From Athripsodes cinereus (Eukaryota; Arthropoda; Insecta; Trichoptera; Leptoceridae): 64,000 nucleotides of DNA. How positions within the stretch are numbered: the first letter of the stretch is position 1; each line of letters starts with the position of its first letter. This document shows, in pieces, positions 44,771-57,195 of this stretch. The notes below the pieces were generated by a model. The model worked only from the letters and a program-made list of their open reading frames with translations. It made no database searches and was not told the DNA's origin. The stretch spans positions 1,922,001 through 1,986,000 of the forward strand of contig OX388312.1 of the NCBI GenBank assembly GCA_947579605.1, given 5' to 3'. The translations under genes and the position numbers were made by a program.

Positions 44771-46379
44771 AACTAAAAGAGAAGAAAACTTACTGTGAGC
44801 AAAAGTACCTATATTCATTTTTGGGTTTCTATGGGGGAAAAATTATAAATTATACATTATGATAATGTTCAAATGTGGCAACACTTTATCAGCTGTCATT
44901 GTTTTTATTTGATCACATTCACCTTTTATTTTTAAATTTCGAATTGTTAGATGTTTGAATTCGAATCTGCTTGTAATATTCCATTAGTTATGATATGAAG
45001 AAGCACATACCTACTTACTAAACTAGAAATGAGTCTAATGTACCTACCTACCTGCTCCATCAACAAAAGTCCACGTAATACATACACAGAACAAACCGCT
45101 CCTGGTGTATTGTACAGTACCTACAGAGTGGGTAGCCACCTGCATACATCATAAGAATAATATGAGTACATACATCTACATACATGTTGCTTCCGTCTGG
45201 CGCATTGCATATTATACCTACAAATGAAAAAGTTGAGTCTGTTTATAGCGAAATATTCAGGACTATACCCTGTTTGTTGTTTGAATTTCACAAGATAATT
45301 GTGTGACAATAATTCTTAAATTAAATTTGTGGGTTGTCTAGTAAAACAAATGTACAGAATGCTATTTATGTTTTGAAATTACAGATTTGAAGGAACGAAA
45401 TCCTTCTGTACCTTAATTTACAAATTAAAAATAAAATATAATGTTTTTTAAAATATGGATAATGATAATTTTCTCCCCAAAGCACGAGCTACGCTCAATT
45501 TTGGGGAGTAATTGTATTAGGAAAAAAAATGTATTATTTTATTGTTCAATTATTGTAAATGATATTATTGTGTTTAATAAACTAAACTATTATTATCTCT
45601 ATTTTCTATGGCGGTTTACGGAGTAGGCTGGAAGAATTGCGAATGATATAAGCTTGTCTTTAGATATTTTTTCTATCATTTCTATGTTTTGTGCTACACC
45701 GGTATGCCAATAAAGCTTATATATTTTTTATAGCGATACACCTTTACAAGAGTAGGAATTCGTCATATCAGCCTTCTCTATAAAGGTGGTAGTGAAAATG
45801 TAAAAGATTTTTTTCGTTTATCTACTGTCACAACACGTTTTCAATGTGTTATGCCAACGTACAATCATTCTATAAAAAAAGATAGGAAGTAGATTCGTTC
45901 TACCAGAATATTCGTTATTTTCAAATTCGTTTTAAATAAGTGTGACTTGGTACAAATGTATGCGACTCTCCACCTTCTCTGTGATATGGATTCATATATG
46001 ATATATCCCCGCAGCGTACACTGACATTAAGGTCGTGTTTTCTATGCACCACCACTCGGCTGCTGTAGACATTTTTGTTTATTCAAATGGTATTCCATTT
46101 TTCTAGACGCTTAGGGAAATTTAAACAGTAGAACATATAGGTACCTACCTATGTAGATACCAAACTATAACATGACCGGAAGGTATATACCTATTCGTCT
46201 CGATATACCCGGAAATATCATGTAGATTTTACAAAGTAATATTTCACCGACGTTTCTTGGTGGAAGTTCATGATTATAGGACTTTGAAATGGAACAAAAT
46301 GCTTATAAATGTCGCATGGCTTAACATGAAATTTAATTTTGACTTGAATCTGACACGTCAAAAACGAAAGTGCGTTGAT
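44771..46379. other. Intergenic, no gene seen
   Basis: AT-rich. Near 45470-45590 the word GCTCAATTTTGGGGAGTAA and a tail rich in ATTATTG resemble 63665-63710 and are probably LINE 3'-UTR remnants. Confidence 0.5.
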
Positions 46380-46630
46380 CGGAGTAAGCGAAAGTAGACA
46401 ATTCCTTAAAAAGATCAGTCAAAAACAAGCAAACCGGGATGGTTACATCACTATCGTGGAGAGCAAAACTGAAAGCAGAAACAGTTGAGGCCAACCAATA
46501 GACACATATGGATCAAATGAGGAAGGACATGAACTGTGGCATGTACGTAGAATTAAAGAGACTAGCAAAAAAAAAGGAGGAATGGAAAAGAAAATCTAAG
46601 CTCGTTGCAGACCAATCTAATGGATTGTAA
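46380..46630 (+). pseudogene. RTE-like LINE 3' coding remnant
   Basis: Frame includes DQMRKDMNCGMYVELKRLAK, KKEEWKRKSKLVADQSNGL and a stop. It corresponds to DQLKRDINCGSYVELKRLAE...KLVAHQSN of the RTE-like LINE at 5099-6180. Confidence 0.82.
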
Positions 46631-46964
46631 CCCATTATACCTATTTGACTTTATTTAATTTGTTAGGCAGTTTACAAGTGTATTTAAAAATAGTTATTAG
46701 TACGACATTACATACCAATAATTATTAAACAGTCTGTTTTTTTGGTAATGTCAAACTATCCTGAGGAAAGCGCTCGAGTATTATTTAATCATTGGTGTGA
46801 AAAATTAACAGTGTTGCTGTTTCGATATATTTTTAAAATTCTTAATATAAAACTTTGAACATCGTTATTCAGCGATGTTACGATATTTCTAAAAAATCCT
46901 TGCGATAGTTTCTCCACAAAACAGCGCCCTTTTAAAGGTTATAATTGTTACCATAAACCGCAGA

Positions 46965-47245
46965 GCACTCGGCGAAGAATTGGTCTTCCACTCTTTTCTG
47001 TAAGTTTTCGAGTGTCCTGTAAAGGGCAGGCAGGTATAGAAATTTAACATCTTTAGTTTAATGACGATTTTTTAATTAAGTATTAAAAAATTAAGACATT
47101 TTAGCGATAAGATTTTCCACCCATCTTGAGTGTATCATTTTTTTTGTTGGCACGAAGAGAACAGCTTGCATATTTATTAATGCAGCTGGTCTGATGGCTA
47201 CACCACTTGTGGGATATGCCGTGATGGTGTAGTAGTAGTATTATT
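46965..47245 (+). repeat. Short dispersed retroposon, copy 8
   Basis: Nearly complete: AGAGCACTCGGCGAAGAATT, TTTTCGAGTGTCCTGTAAAG, an insertion near 47040-47100, TTGGCACGAAGAGAACAGCT, GGCTACACCACTTGTGGGAT, ATGCCGTGATGGTGTAGTAG and an AT-rich tail. Confidence 0.88.
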
Positions 47246-47634
47246 ATTAAAATTATAATTTCAATAAGCATTATGATCATCTTTATCCAATAATAATAAC
47301 AATATATAATTCAAACGCGAAAAGTTATGCCAGATCTCACCCCCTATGAGGGGTTGTAAAATAATACTTTAAAGGGAATTATACCTACCGACATACTGGG
47401 AGGGTATAGGGAGAGAGCTGCAGTCACATCGGGTCCATTCAATATGCAATATGTAGGTATAATATTGACAGAATGTTATTCGGTGATGGTGAGGGCAGTA
47501 TGTCATTTTTACGGTATCATTTTAAGACGGTATTGTAAAATTGTTGAAAGGATATTTCAAACAGACGCATCAGGGGTGGAGGCGAATGATGGAGGAAGAT
47601 AATAATATTATAGGCGTGCAGTGGCGATTGTAGG

Positions 47635-47930
47635 ATGAAATTCAATATCTGCTTTGCACTGGGTTGCAATTTCATTTTATTTCTAATTTTATTTATTCTA
47701 TTATTGGATCATACAGTTATAACAATAAATACAACAATGAGCAAATCAATCAAGATCCTTTTCTTGCCAACTAATAAACATAAATTTGTGGTAGGTACTT
47801 TCTTTAATATAAAAATGAAGAAAGAAAAAAAATGTCAAAACAAACATTAAAATGTTAAATAAATTTAATATACACATACTCAAGTTCACAAATCCAATCT
47901 CTAAAAGTTGATAATACATATTTTCGTAAT
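47635..47930 (-). repeat. LINE 3'-UTR repeat E, copy 1
   Basis: Shares CATACAGTTATAACAATAAAT, ATGAGCAAA, ATCAAGATCC and TTCACAAATCCA.TCTCTAAAAG in order with 52680-52985. In minus orientation it would end in (AATA)n. The short plus frame over it is not a gene. Confidence 0.65.
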
Positions 47931-49329
47931 ATTACCTATTGAAGATTTTCGTGATTAGAAATGACTCGAATACTCGATGTTTTCATAGTTGCTCAGAATG
48001 TAGGGGATTTGTTATTGTTCTGTATCTCTAAGAAAACGTGGAAAGGCGAAAAGGAGAGGTAGTTTGTTTGTATTAAAATTATCCTAAGTATGATATAGGT
48101 ACTTTAATGTTTTTTTTTTAGTTTCTAACTCTAAATTTTTATTTTACTTCTAAACTATGACTGAAATTTAATTCGCCAGCTGTCCTGTCCATGCCAATAA
48201 AGAAACAAGACATAGGTACCTCATCGCTGAATCTATAATTCTTTTTATTCAAGTTTGATTCAAATATCTTACTTAAAAAATATTTTTGTAAAAGGACATA
48301 TTTTTTAATAGGTTAGTTGGAAGATATCGCTTCTGCGATAAACTCGCCCATTGCACAGTATCATTTATTTGTATAACATTGTTATATAACTTGGTAATTA
48401 TGTATGCTTCTTATTGTGCAATAAAGTTTATTATTATTATCATAATTTTTGTAAGTAAGTGTGACTCAGGAATTAACCAATAACGCCTGTAATAGGGCAC
48501 CTCTTTGTATTAAACTTTGTTTCTGTTGTATTCTTTGTGTTTGCCTGTTGGTGTTTAATTGTTTTCAATAAATAAAATAAAATAAATATCTATGTGATAT
48601 CATCGAAACTATTTCTTTGTTATTATTATGTTAAATTGATATTTTGAAGAAAAATAAAAAAAAATGTAATTTTCAATTTACTCGAACGTAAAAATTAACT
48701 TTGATAATGTCTTTGTAAGTCGAAACTAGGTCACTGTACCTATTATTAAATATAGTAAAATTCAAACAGTTGGAATATGGAATTATACAAAATAAACGTT
48801 GACTCAATCGATGATTTCAACTTTAATAACAGTTTCTTGAGGGAACATTGAAAATTTTGAGAAGACATTTCAGTCCCTGAATGTGATCTATTATTTAATA
48901 TGAAGGACCTTAAAGCAAATTCAAATTGTTACGATCTTTCTTATTTACATTACGTTTATATTATTTTTATTATCAGACGACACAATAGCTAAACCTAGTC
49001 TCCATTATTATTATTACCATATTATATAGCTACATACTGTGTAGGTGGTGGGTAGCTAGCGAAGTACCACCTCATAGTAATAACAATATCTGCAGATCTG
49101 TGGTGAGGCAATTGGGGGAGATCTGTGGCCATCTACTCGACGTTGTACCTACTTATAATCTCAGCACACAGTTTGAAAGTCTGTTTGATTGTGTCTATTA
49201 TATCCCTTATAGTTGATTTTATTAAATGTTTAATTTAGTTCAAGAAATCACGCCTTTGAAATAGATTTATCGTATCCTTATCGATTGTAGATATTTAATG
49301 TAAATGCATTTTGAATTGTCTGTTGTAAG
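47931..49329. other. Intergenic with retroposon ends
   Basis: No host gene. Contains a short-retroposon fragment at 48178-48243 (minus; GCTGTCCTGTCCATGCCAAT, ATCGCTGAAT), a LINE 3' end at 48309-48445 (GGTTAGTTGGAAGATATCGC ... AATAAAGTTTATTATTATTA), and an (AATAAA)n tail near 48570-48595. Confidence 0.6.
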
Positions 49330-49640
49330 TATACGAAAACGAAAGTCGTGGATATTATTGACAATATTTTCAAGCTGAAGTGGCAATAATGGACTGATCA
49401 CACAGTTCAAAGATGGATGCCTAGGATATTGGAGTGAAAAACATGGCAGTGTAATACACCTATAGACAGACGTCAAAAGAGATTGGCGGATGATATTATC
49501 CAAGTTGTGGGAAAAAGTGTTTTGTGTTGTTCAAGACCGTAAAATATGAAAAAAAATTGGAAGAAGCCTATATCCAGCAATAGAAATACGAAGGCTAACA
49601 GCATTTGTAGTGGTAATAGAAGTTAGTGTGCAGTAGGTAG
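49330..49640 (+). pseudogene. LINE tail (DIIDNIFKLKWQ...EEAYIQQ family)
   Basis: Reads VVDIIDNIFKLKWQ, stop, WTDHTVQRWMPRILE, then DRRQKRLADDIIQVVGK and finally KLEEAYIQQ with frame breaks. This is the well-known tail of an insect LINE whose better copy is at 55855-56165 (minus). Confidence 0.75.
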
Positions 49641-49792
49641 GGCATGAAATAAATAAGTAATGCATATAAGTGAAATAATGTTTCTATACATATTCTGATT
49701 TTACCTTTTATCGTAACTGAAAAAAATTGAAAATATATGCAAATCTGTATTCCTTTGTTTATATATCCCTTAGAGTCGAGTAAATAAACAAT

Positions 49793-50035
49793 TTGATTTT
49801 TAACAAAGTGATTATGACTGGGGTTGTAGAAGGGAGGAGAGGAAGGGGCAGAGTGCCAATAAGATGGAGCGACCAAATTAAGGAGGCCACACAGAGCTCA
49901 CTTCACGGGGCCTTACACATGGCAGAGGATCGCTCAACATGGAGACAGATGGTCTACAGAACGAGGCATGATGGTCACGATCCTCAGGATTGAGGGACCG
50001 ACAGAAATGATGTTGATGATAAAATAAACAATACC
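49793..50035 (+). pseudogene. LINE tail (RWSDQIKEAT...GHDPQD family)
   Basis: Frame: RRGRGRVPIRWSDQIKEATQ, ALHMAEDRSTWRQMVYRT, RHDGHDPQD, stop. Followed by GATGTTGATGAT, a repeat-type 3' tail. The preceding ORF2 is absent. Confidence 0.82.
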
Positions 50036-51254
50036 TTCTACAAATGCTTTGATCCTTTGTGTGTATTTCTTGAAAAAAAAAAACACATTCACAGATATCT
50101 TATTAATATCATCGTTATGTGTAAAAAAAAAATTGCAAAGAAATCATACATTATATTTTCAACATTTTGACAAAACTTTTTACTTTTATTATTATGGTCG
50201 ATTTATAACAAGGCAAAGCCGGGTTTATAATAACAAGCAATATATTTAATAAATATAACCATAACGTTGTCCAATATTCCGGTACTTACCCACTATTGTA
50301 AAAAATTTCCTTTGTAGAAATGTATGTTTTACAATGGAATTATTAAATATATTTCCCTCTTTCTATTTCTTTCATCGAAATATTATAATCTTCAAAGAGT
50401 CTTAATAATAGTAATAATACCTAGTTGTAAGCATAGTTTTATTTATTCTACAATAAATCTCCTCTTAATCGCAATTCTTAGCAGAATTTTTTGATGCTTT
50501 GACATGAATTCGTCATCTTTTAAGCCCTTTAATTTTCTTTATGGTAACACAGGAAGAAAACTAATCTTTCTAACTTTCTCTGCAGGGCATGCTGATTTAT
50601 TTATATGGAACTTTTTCAGATCTCCAGGACGTACCTACCTACCTAAACGTCATTTTTTTGGTATTTTTTATGTAGATATCTAGTATTTCTCCGGACAATT
50701 AGAATTCGTTAAAGTATTTAAGTATAAAAATTAATAATTTGCATTTTTTGTAGCGTCAAGTTACAACGTTAGCCTGATGATGAGAGCGGAAGCTGTTGAA
50801 AGCAGGTTCGCGATGAATAAAAACATCGTGAAAGTAGGTACTAAATATAAAAGTGTTTTATTTTTTATAATTTGAAATGAACTTCCACCGTTGGTCGACA
50901 ACATTGACTAATATATTATTATCTCAAAATTACTAATAAAATAGGTATAATTTGTATTTTTATGCAATTCTTTCACCCCATGAGTTCCCGGTAATGAACT
51001 GTTCTCCCATATCGAAGGATAACTGGACAAATATTGTATATCCACTTTTTATAGTTTTGAGAAAACTCGACATGAAAGTTTGAATAGAGTATAGTATTTG
51101 TATGTAATATGCATTTTTTTAATTGATCATATCTCGGTTTGTATTGCGTGTGGATTAACTATATTTTCAAATATCAAAGACAAATCACGTTTTACAAAAT
51201 GTGTATCATAACTCAATTTTACCAAAAAGTGGACTTACAATATTTGTCCGGTTA
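50036..51254. other. Intergenic, no gene; possible ribozyme-like relic
   Basis: AT-rich. Holds a CTGATGATGAGAGC...GTTGAAAGC segment (about 50770-50815) discussed under findings. Otherwise nothing supported. Confidence 0.45.
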
Positions 51255-51425
51255 GCCATCGATATTTTCTCTAAGTTTGAATGTCCTGTTGGAGGATGGT
51301 GGCCGTAAAATATCACGTATAAGACAATTAACGCCCACAATCTAGCGATGAGACACGCCACCTAACTTGAATGGCTTTTTTTTCGTTATCACGAAAAGGG
51401 TGATTTGCAAGTTTATTACATGCAG
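51255..51425 (+). repeat. Short dispersed retroposon, copy 10 (diverged)
   Basis: TAAGTTTGAATGTCCTGTTG, AGCGATGAGACACGCCACC, CACGAAAAGGGTGATTTGCA, TTTATTACATGCAG. Recognisable but strongly diverged. Confidence 0.65.
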
Positions 51426-51524
51426 TTTGTTAAAGAAATGCTTTTCAAAAGACTATTTTTTTTTACAAAGATATATCTGGGTTTTGGTATAAACCCAAGG
51501 TACCTATACACCTTTCACAGTAAG

Positions 51525-51790
51525 CTAAAAGCTTGTGTCGTGAAAGGGGAGTTTGCCGGCATCTGGGATCGAACCACTGACCCCTAGTTCACGAGGCCGA
51601 GACTCTACCTCCAGGCTACCGACGAACTCATATTGCTGAATTATTTTATGATGTATTTGCTTCTCTCGGCTAGAAGGACATAGAAAGAGTGTAGTCAAAA
51701 GATTCCACACGTAGAGGTTAGTAGCTTTGGCTGGTCAGCCCACTAGGCTGCTCACTATATGGCACCTCAGGTGTAAACAAGATTTATTTA
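51525..51790 (-). mobile_element. tRNA-derived SINE, different family
   Basis: Minus strand: A box TAGCCTGGAGG (near 51617) and B box GGTTCGATCCC (near 51567) at tRNA-like spacing, with TCTCGGCCTCGTGAACTAGG between. Upstream lies a non-tRNA leader with GAGGTGCCATATAGTGAGCA. Not a functional tRNA gene. Confidence 0.75.
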
Positions 51791-52189
51791 GTATAGAAAT
51801 TCGCAAAAAGTGATACATTTAAGTCCCTAGATTTTTACGCTATCCGGGTGGTCGGTAGGTCTCCTTCAATGTCCATTTGCTACCCTACTGATGGAAAATG
51901 ATATGGAGTAAGAATAGTTAAATAGATTTGGAATACCATTACCTACACCCTTCACCGCTTCATAATATGACATAAGCTATTTTGCAGAACAGTTAGCACG
52001 TGAAATATACATTTAATATACAGACTGGAAAACCATCCATTTTCTGTCTATCAAATACAATACATACACAAGATTTTATGTAGAATAGAGAAACAGTTAC
52101 TAATACAAACACGTCATCTCTGTTTATTCCACGAAAGATGCGATCTTGGCTAATAAAATGTATTAACTCATCATTTTAAAGCAGTAGTG
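51791..52189. other. Intergenic, no gene seen
   Basis: No supported feature. Confidence 0.5.
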
Positions 52190-52495
52190 TCGTGGAGTCT
52201 CTGGCAAAGAATAGTGTCTCCCACTCTTTTCAGTAAATTTTCGAATGTCCTGTAAAAAGCAGGTGTTCGTAATAAAACATCACATTTTTAAGACATTTTA
52301 CATCTTCAATTCAGCGATTGGGCCACCAATCTTCAATTCAATTCAGCTATCAATTCAGAATCTTTAATTCAGCCACCTATTCTGAATAATTTATTGACTT
52401 TTATTGGTACGGAGAGGATGACTTGCATGTTTATTACATGTAGTTGAGCCGCTAGCTATCCCGCTTGTGGGATGTGTCATGATGGTATGAACGAA
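52190..52495 (+). repeat. Short dispersed retroposon, copy 11
   Basis: GTGGAGTCTCTGGCAAAGAA, TCTCCCACTCTTTTC, TTTTCGAATGTCCTGTAAAA, a local duplication of TTCAATTCAGC words at 52305-52380, then ATTGGTACGGAGAGGATGAC and CCCGCTTGTGGGATGTGTCA. Confidence 0.85.
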
Positions 52496-52679
52496 GTAAT
52501 GAATAAAATTTATTAAATAGGTAAGCAATGAACTGTGTATACTACAACACCTACATATTTCTTGAAAATAAGACATTCTATTCTCTCTGCCAGTCACAAA
52601 AAGTATTTACCTGTAGATATGAAAATAAGCGAAATATTAACAATCCTATAATTTAATTGTTTCATTTTTGTTGTTTATT

Positions 52680-52985
52680 TTATTTTTATTTATTTATTTA
52701 TTCTATATGGATCACACAGTTATAACAATAAATAATATGATAATTAATCATAACAATGAGCAAACTCAGCAAACCCATCAAGATCCGTTTCTTACCATCT
52801 GATAAACATAGGTACATTTGAGATACTTTATTTACTAAAAAGATGACAAAAGAAAAAAAAATGCAAAGACATGCACAACAAATGAAAAAAATACTTATAT
52901 AAAAACACATAGGTGTATAAAAAAATATACATACCAAAGTCCACAAATCCACAAATCCATTCCCTAAAAGTAGTAGTGTGTCAAA
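52680..52985 (-). repeat. LINE 3'-UTR repeat E, copy 2
   Basis: Paired with 47635-47930. Preceded on the low-coordinate side by TTTATTTATTTATTTATTC, the reverse of an (AATA)n tail, which fixes the orientation as minus. Confidence 0.7.
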
Positions 52986-53428
52986 AATCCGAAAACCTTA
53001 AAAAAAAAACAAAAACAATAGAAGGATAAAAAAATAGTTTTCTTGTTAAAGCAGTCATATCGAAAGGAAATATTATTTTATTAGGTAAGTACCTATAAGT
53101 TATTTTCTATGCATATAGAATAAGGTTTCGTTAGTGTATCTGTATATATGTGTTGGTAACGTTGATGCTGATGTGAGTTAGATGAAAGGGTGGAGGAAGA
53201 AGACAGGATGAGACGTTTCATAAATAAATATTATAAAGAAGAAAAATGATTCCTTTTCCTTTCTCCTCCACCCCCTCCACACACAGCTGTACTTCTACTA
53301 CTTACAATACCTATAACAGAATGGTGATGAGATAAACTACTGCAAGTTATTGTGAACTAGCTTTATTTACTTGATGTCAACGAGGTTTATTTTATTTTAT
53401 TGAAAGTAACAAATTATTACGTTACTTT

Positions 53429-53597
53429 CACGAACGTTGTCCATGGGCATCGAAAGTGATCACTTAAACTAGCCTAGAGCCAATTCGTTAACGTTAGAAC
53501 AATTTTTTCGCTTCTTCCGATTAAATTTTGCACAATGATACATTGCCTAAACATGGTTCTCCAATTGAGATCTCTAATTGGTTATAACAAATTATTG
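53429..53597. repeat. Dispersed repeat D, copy 2
   Basis: Co-linear with 37463-37650. Both contain AGCCTAGAGCCAATTCGT. Confidence 0.75.
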
Positions 53598-54777
53598 TGG
53601 AAGTACAGCTGATAATACCACTGGTTTCTAGAGTCAATTGCTTTCCTAATTTTGGAGTCAGATAAAAATTAATAAAATTATCTTAATCAGTATAATATGC
53701 AATTCATACAGTTTCTTATAGAATTGCAATCGTTTTCTGTATTTATTTTCAAAGAACAGGGTATTATTTTCTCAGTTTTAACTATTGCTTTCTGTAACAC
53801 ATCACATTTACGAACCAGCGATGATGAGATATCTTGTTTCAGAGGATCATTCGAAAAAGAATGGGCGTGCGTTAAAAAGTAAAATAAGCTATAATAAAAA
53901 ATTACAAGTAATACTAATATTTTATTTTATAGCGACCAAGGTTTCGACTGGGAACCTGTCATTCGCAAGCGCAATGTTTGAGTAATCTATTTGCTATACT
54001 TTATTAACCTACAACCTATATGCTAATGGTGATCGATAAAGTTCATATGGGGAATGACGGATGATGGCTTCTGCAAATTGGGAACTAGAAGAAAGGGTTT
54101 TGTTTATCACTGTATTCATAGTATCTCTTACACACATGAAAAAAAACTAAACACATCTCTTATATAAAATATAGGCATTGATATTTTGAGTCTACACCTG
54201 AAGTCGTCACACTTCAGATCTAGGTATCTGCAAACAAACATTACATTTTATAATATACGGATTTCCAGATTCAGTAGTAAATATTACATAATATAACTTG
54301 TATTATGGCTGGAGTAGCAATGTATGCATAGGTACCTACATGTAGAATGTGTTGGAACGGAGGTGATGTGTGGCATCTCTTGGTGTGTGGATGTGTATGT
54401 GTGTTTACTCAGCGGTTTATCTCTGGCACAAATATAATATTCACGCCGTACGACGAATGAGTGGCGTGCGAAGGCAATCGCTGGAAACTCTCCAAGGGTG
54501 ACACCAGCAGGGTTGTACAGTTTTTGAAAAATGTAAGCATAATGTCTTTTTCTAATATCGCAACCGTGGGGCAGGGGGTTTCTCGGCGTTTGAAAGTAGA
54601 ATCCTTACCCATACTTTACAAACATAAAACTGGTATGCTTACATATAAAATATAATTTTCGTGCATTTGACAAATAAATTGTCACCTAAACGGATAATAT
54701 CCGAAAAATAAAGTTATTTCAACATATACAATTAAATTGAGGGTTATCAAAATTACCAATCTATGCGTTTTGTAAGA
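53598..54777. other. Intergenic, no gene seen
   Basis: No coding similarity. (GT)n-rich around 54365-54405. Confidence 0.5.
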
Positions 54778-54905
54778 TATTGGTGGCAAACCTCACTGCT
54801 GAATTTAAAATATCTTTAGTTTTCGAACACTTGCATTTCACAGGACAATCAAAAACTTACGGAAAAGAGTGGGAGATCAGTTATTTGCCGGCTGCCCAAA
54901 ACCCA
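54778..54905 (-). repeat. Short dispersed retroposon, copy 12
   Basis: GGTGGCAAACCTCACTGCTG, TTTCACAGGACAATCAAAAACTTA, GAAAAGAGTGGGAGATCAGT, GCCGGCTGCCCAA: the 5' half in minus orientation. Confidence 0.82.
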
Positions 54906-55854
54906 AAGCAAACGTAAATTTGAGTTTCTTGTTCACGATTGTGCCAACCCTGTTGAAAAAAAGAGGGTGTATTCAAAACCAATAATAAATAAAATAGCTT
55001 TTTATCAGTTGCCCCCATTCGGTGTGGTGTCACTGTTGATACGGTGATACGCCACTGAATCTTATAAATATACATATAGTTATATATTCGACAGCAATAC
55101 AAATATTATGAACTGTAATTCAATACGAGTACACAACACATAAGAAAAGTCAAAAAGTGTCATCTGAGGATGTGGTGAAAATGTTTGAAACTGGTAATTT
55201 CTACTCTATTTTATTCTTATCAAATTTAAGATTTAATTTTCTTTTTTTCTGCCTTTCAACGAACTTCTCGAGTACATAAGGAGGAAACAAACTTCAGTCA
55301 TCATTTCTTCCCACTATATTCCTAACTTTCTGTATCCACAGCAGTACACATTTGCTTTCAGTATCATTCTTTTTGTTGTTTGGAATCGAACTCGGGACAT
55401 CGTGACTCAACGGCAAGAGCGTTACCCCCGCACCACCGTTATTTTATTATTTCAAGAATTATGGTTCAACCAAAAAGCTTTCACTAATAAAATTTCAAAA
55501 GGGTAGAAAGATGTATCTGTATGTAGGTATAAACTATAAAATCAACAGCTATAAAACGTCTGATTTGTGTCTATGGATGAGTCAACATTCGAATTTCAAA
55601 ATAATTCTATCTGCTCGTTGGCTGTATTGTGTCCTTTAAAAAGTGTTGCAGATTATAGATTTGAATGACTTGGCACGCGCTGTCATCACTCTTCTAATGT
55701 CAATATGTTACGCTACACGGTGGTTACAAAACTGCGTATCTTTTTTTTAAGATTATCTGCGTTTATGAAAATATGTTTTATTTTTGTCGACATTAAGCAT
55801 CACATTTACTATCATTATCTTGTAGAATCCCATGTAACGAATAGGCTGCCAACT
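54906..55854. other. Intergenic; SINE fragment
   Basis: No gene. At about 55385-55435 a minus-strand tRNA-like head (GGAATCGAACTCGGGAC, ACGGCAAGAGCGTTAC) belongs to the SINE family at 12484-12700. A CTGAGGATG...GAAAATG segment at 55166 is discussed under findings. Confidence 0.6.
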
Positions 55855-56165
55855 CTTTACTTACTTATGCAGCTATTCCTGTCCACTGCTGAACATAAGC
55901 CTCCCCCATATGTCTCCAGGTGTCTCTGTCCTGACCTTTCTGCAACCAGTCACCAGCTATTCTTCTAATGTCGTCTGACCAACGTGTTGGAGGTCTTCGT
56001 CTACTCCTTGCATCTTCACGAGGTCTCCACTCCTCTACCTTTTTTATCCATCTTTAATATTTATGTCTAGCAACATGCCCTGCCCATGAGCACTTCAACC
56101 TTGCCACTCTTTCGACAACATCCGTAACTCCCGATCTTCTACGTATCTCAGTGTTTCTAATGCAC
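55855..56165 (-). pseudogene. LINE tail (EEAYIQQ family), best copy
   Basis: Minus strand: WIKKVEEWRPREDARSR, RPPTRWSDDIRRIAGDWLQK, GQDRDTWRHMGEAYVQQWTG. Open across the tail. Upstream frame is broken (WAGHVARH...). Typical ORF2 end of a widespread insect LINE. Confidence 0.85.
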
Positions 56166-56171
56166 GTATTA

Positions 56172-56325
56172 AGAGATTTAACATCTTTAGTTCAACGATG
56201 AAGTATGCCACCCATCTTGAATGTCTTAAGTTTAATTGGCACGAAGAAAACGAATTGCATGTTTATTACAAGAAGTTGATTCACTGGCTACCACACTTGC
56301 GTGAGACGCCGTGATGGGATGGATG
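56172..56325 (+). repeat. Short dispersed retroposon, copy 13
   Basis: GATTTAACATCTTTAGTTCA, TATGCCACCCATCTTGAATG, TTGGCACGAAGAAAACGAAT, GGCTACCACACTTGCGTGAG, CGCCGTGATGGGATGG: 3' two thirds. Confidence 0.82.
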
Positions 56326-56924
56326 TTTTCTGTAATATATTAACTCTCCAATTTAACATTATTACAATAAATATGTTTACTTATTTCATTTGCGATAAAA
56401 AAAGATGATATAGCATCTATACACCCAGTTGTATTTGGAGACATTAGGGGTAAGTTGTCCTCATTGTACTTTGTTGGCACCGCGACGCATCAATCAATCT
56501 TTATGTCGCGAAGTTATACAAAAATATGCCTAACATTTGTATAGAAATCATATTTTATCTGTATATTTAAGTAAATAATACTATAATATATATGCAAGAA
56601 AACAGTATTCAGCAATGTAGGCAATTAAAAAATCTATTTATACAAGTGTCCATTCGTTTGATTTTTGTAAATTGTTTTGATGGCGGTTTTACTAAAAGCG
56701 CTGCTTAAAAAAAACGTTTGTGTAAGTTTAAAATTTTAATAATAGTTTGTTCATTTTTCAAACCAAAGCTCCTGCAATCTATGTGCTGGAATTTTGTATC
56801 CAGTTCTTTTTCTTCTTGAACTTTTTAACGCACTTGAACTTTTTAACGCACACTGTGTAGGAACAGGCCTTCTCCATCCAGAGTAATTTAACTCAATTGT
56901 GTATTTTACTACTTCTATTAATAC
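56326..56924. other. Intergenic, no gene seen
   Basis: No supported feature. Confidence 0.5.
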
Positions 56925-57195
56925 TATATCCCACAAGTGGAGCAGTCAGCAAATCAGCTGCACACAATAAAAATGCAAGCAGTCTTCTCCGTGCCAATAA
57001 AAAAATAAAACATTCAGGATGAATGGCAAATATCATCACTGAATTTAAGATGTAAAATATATAATCACAAATATCCTAATAAGAAACGATAAAAAAAAAA
57101 AAAAAATTTATATTACTTCGAACACCTTCCTTTTACAGGACACTCGAAAGCTTTCGGAAAAGAGTGGAAGATTAGTTCTTAGTCGGGCATTCCAC
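56925..57195 (-). repeat. Short dispersed retroposon, copy 14
   Basis: ATATCCCACAAGTGGAGCAG, TCTTCTCCGTGCCAATAAA, AACATTCAGGATGAATGGCA, TTACAGGACACTCGAAAGCT, GAAAAGAGTGGAAGATTAGT: almost full length. Confidence 0.87.

Noticed and set aside
47635..47850. 71-residue plus-strand frame with a hydrophobic start, possible small membrane protein
   Set aside because: It covers a LINE 3'-UTR repeat also present at 52680-52985, where the frame is not conserved.
51560..51625. Possible tRNA gene on the minus strand
   Set aside because: A and B boxes are present, but flanking leader sequence and lack of an acceptor stem indicate a tRNA-derived SINE.
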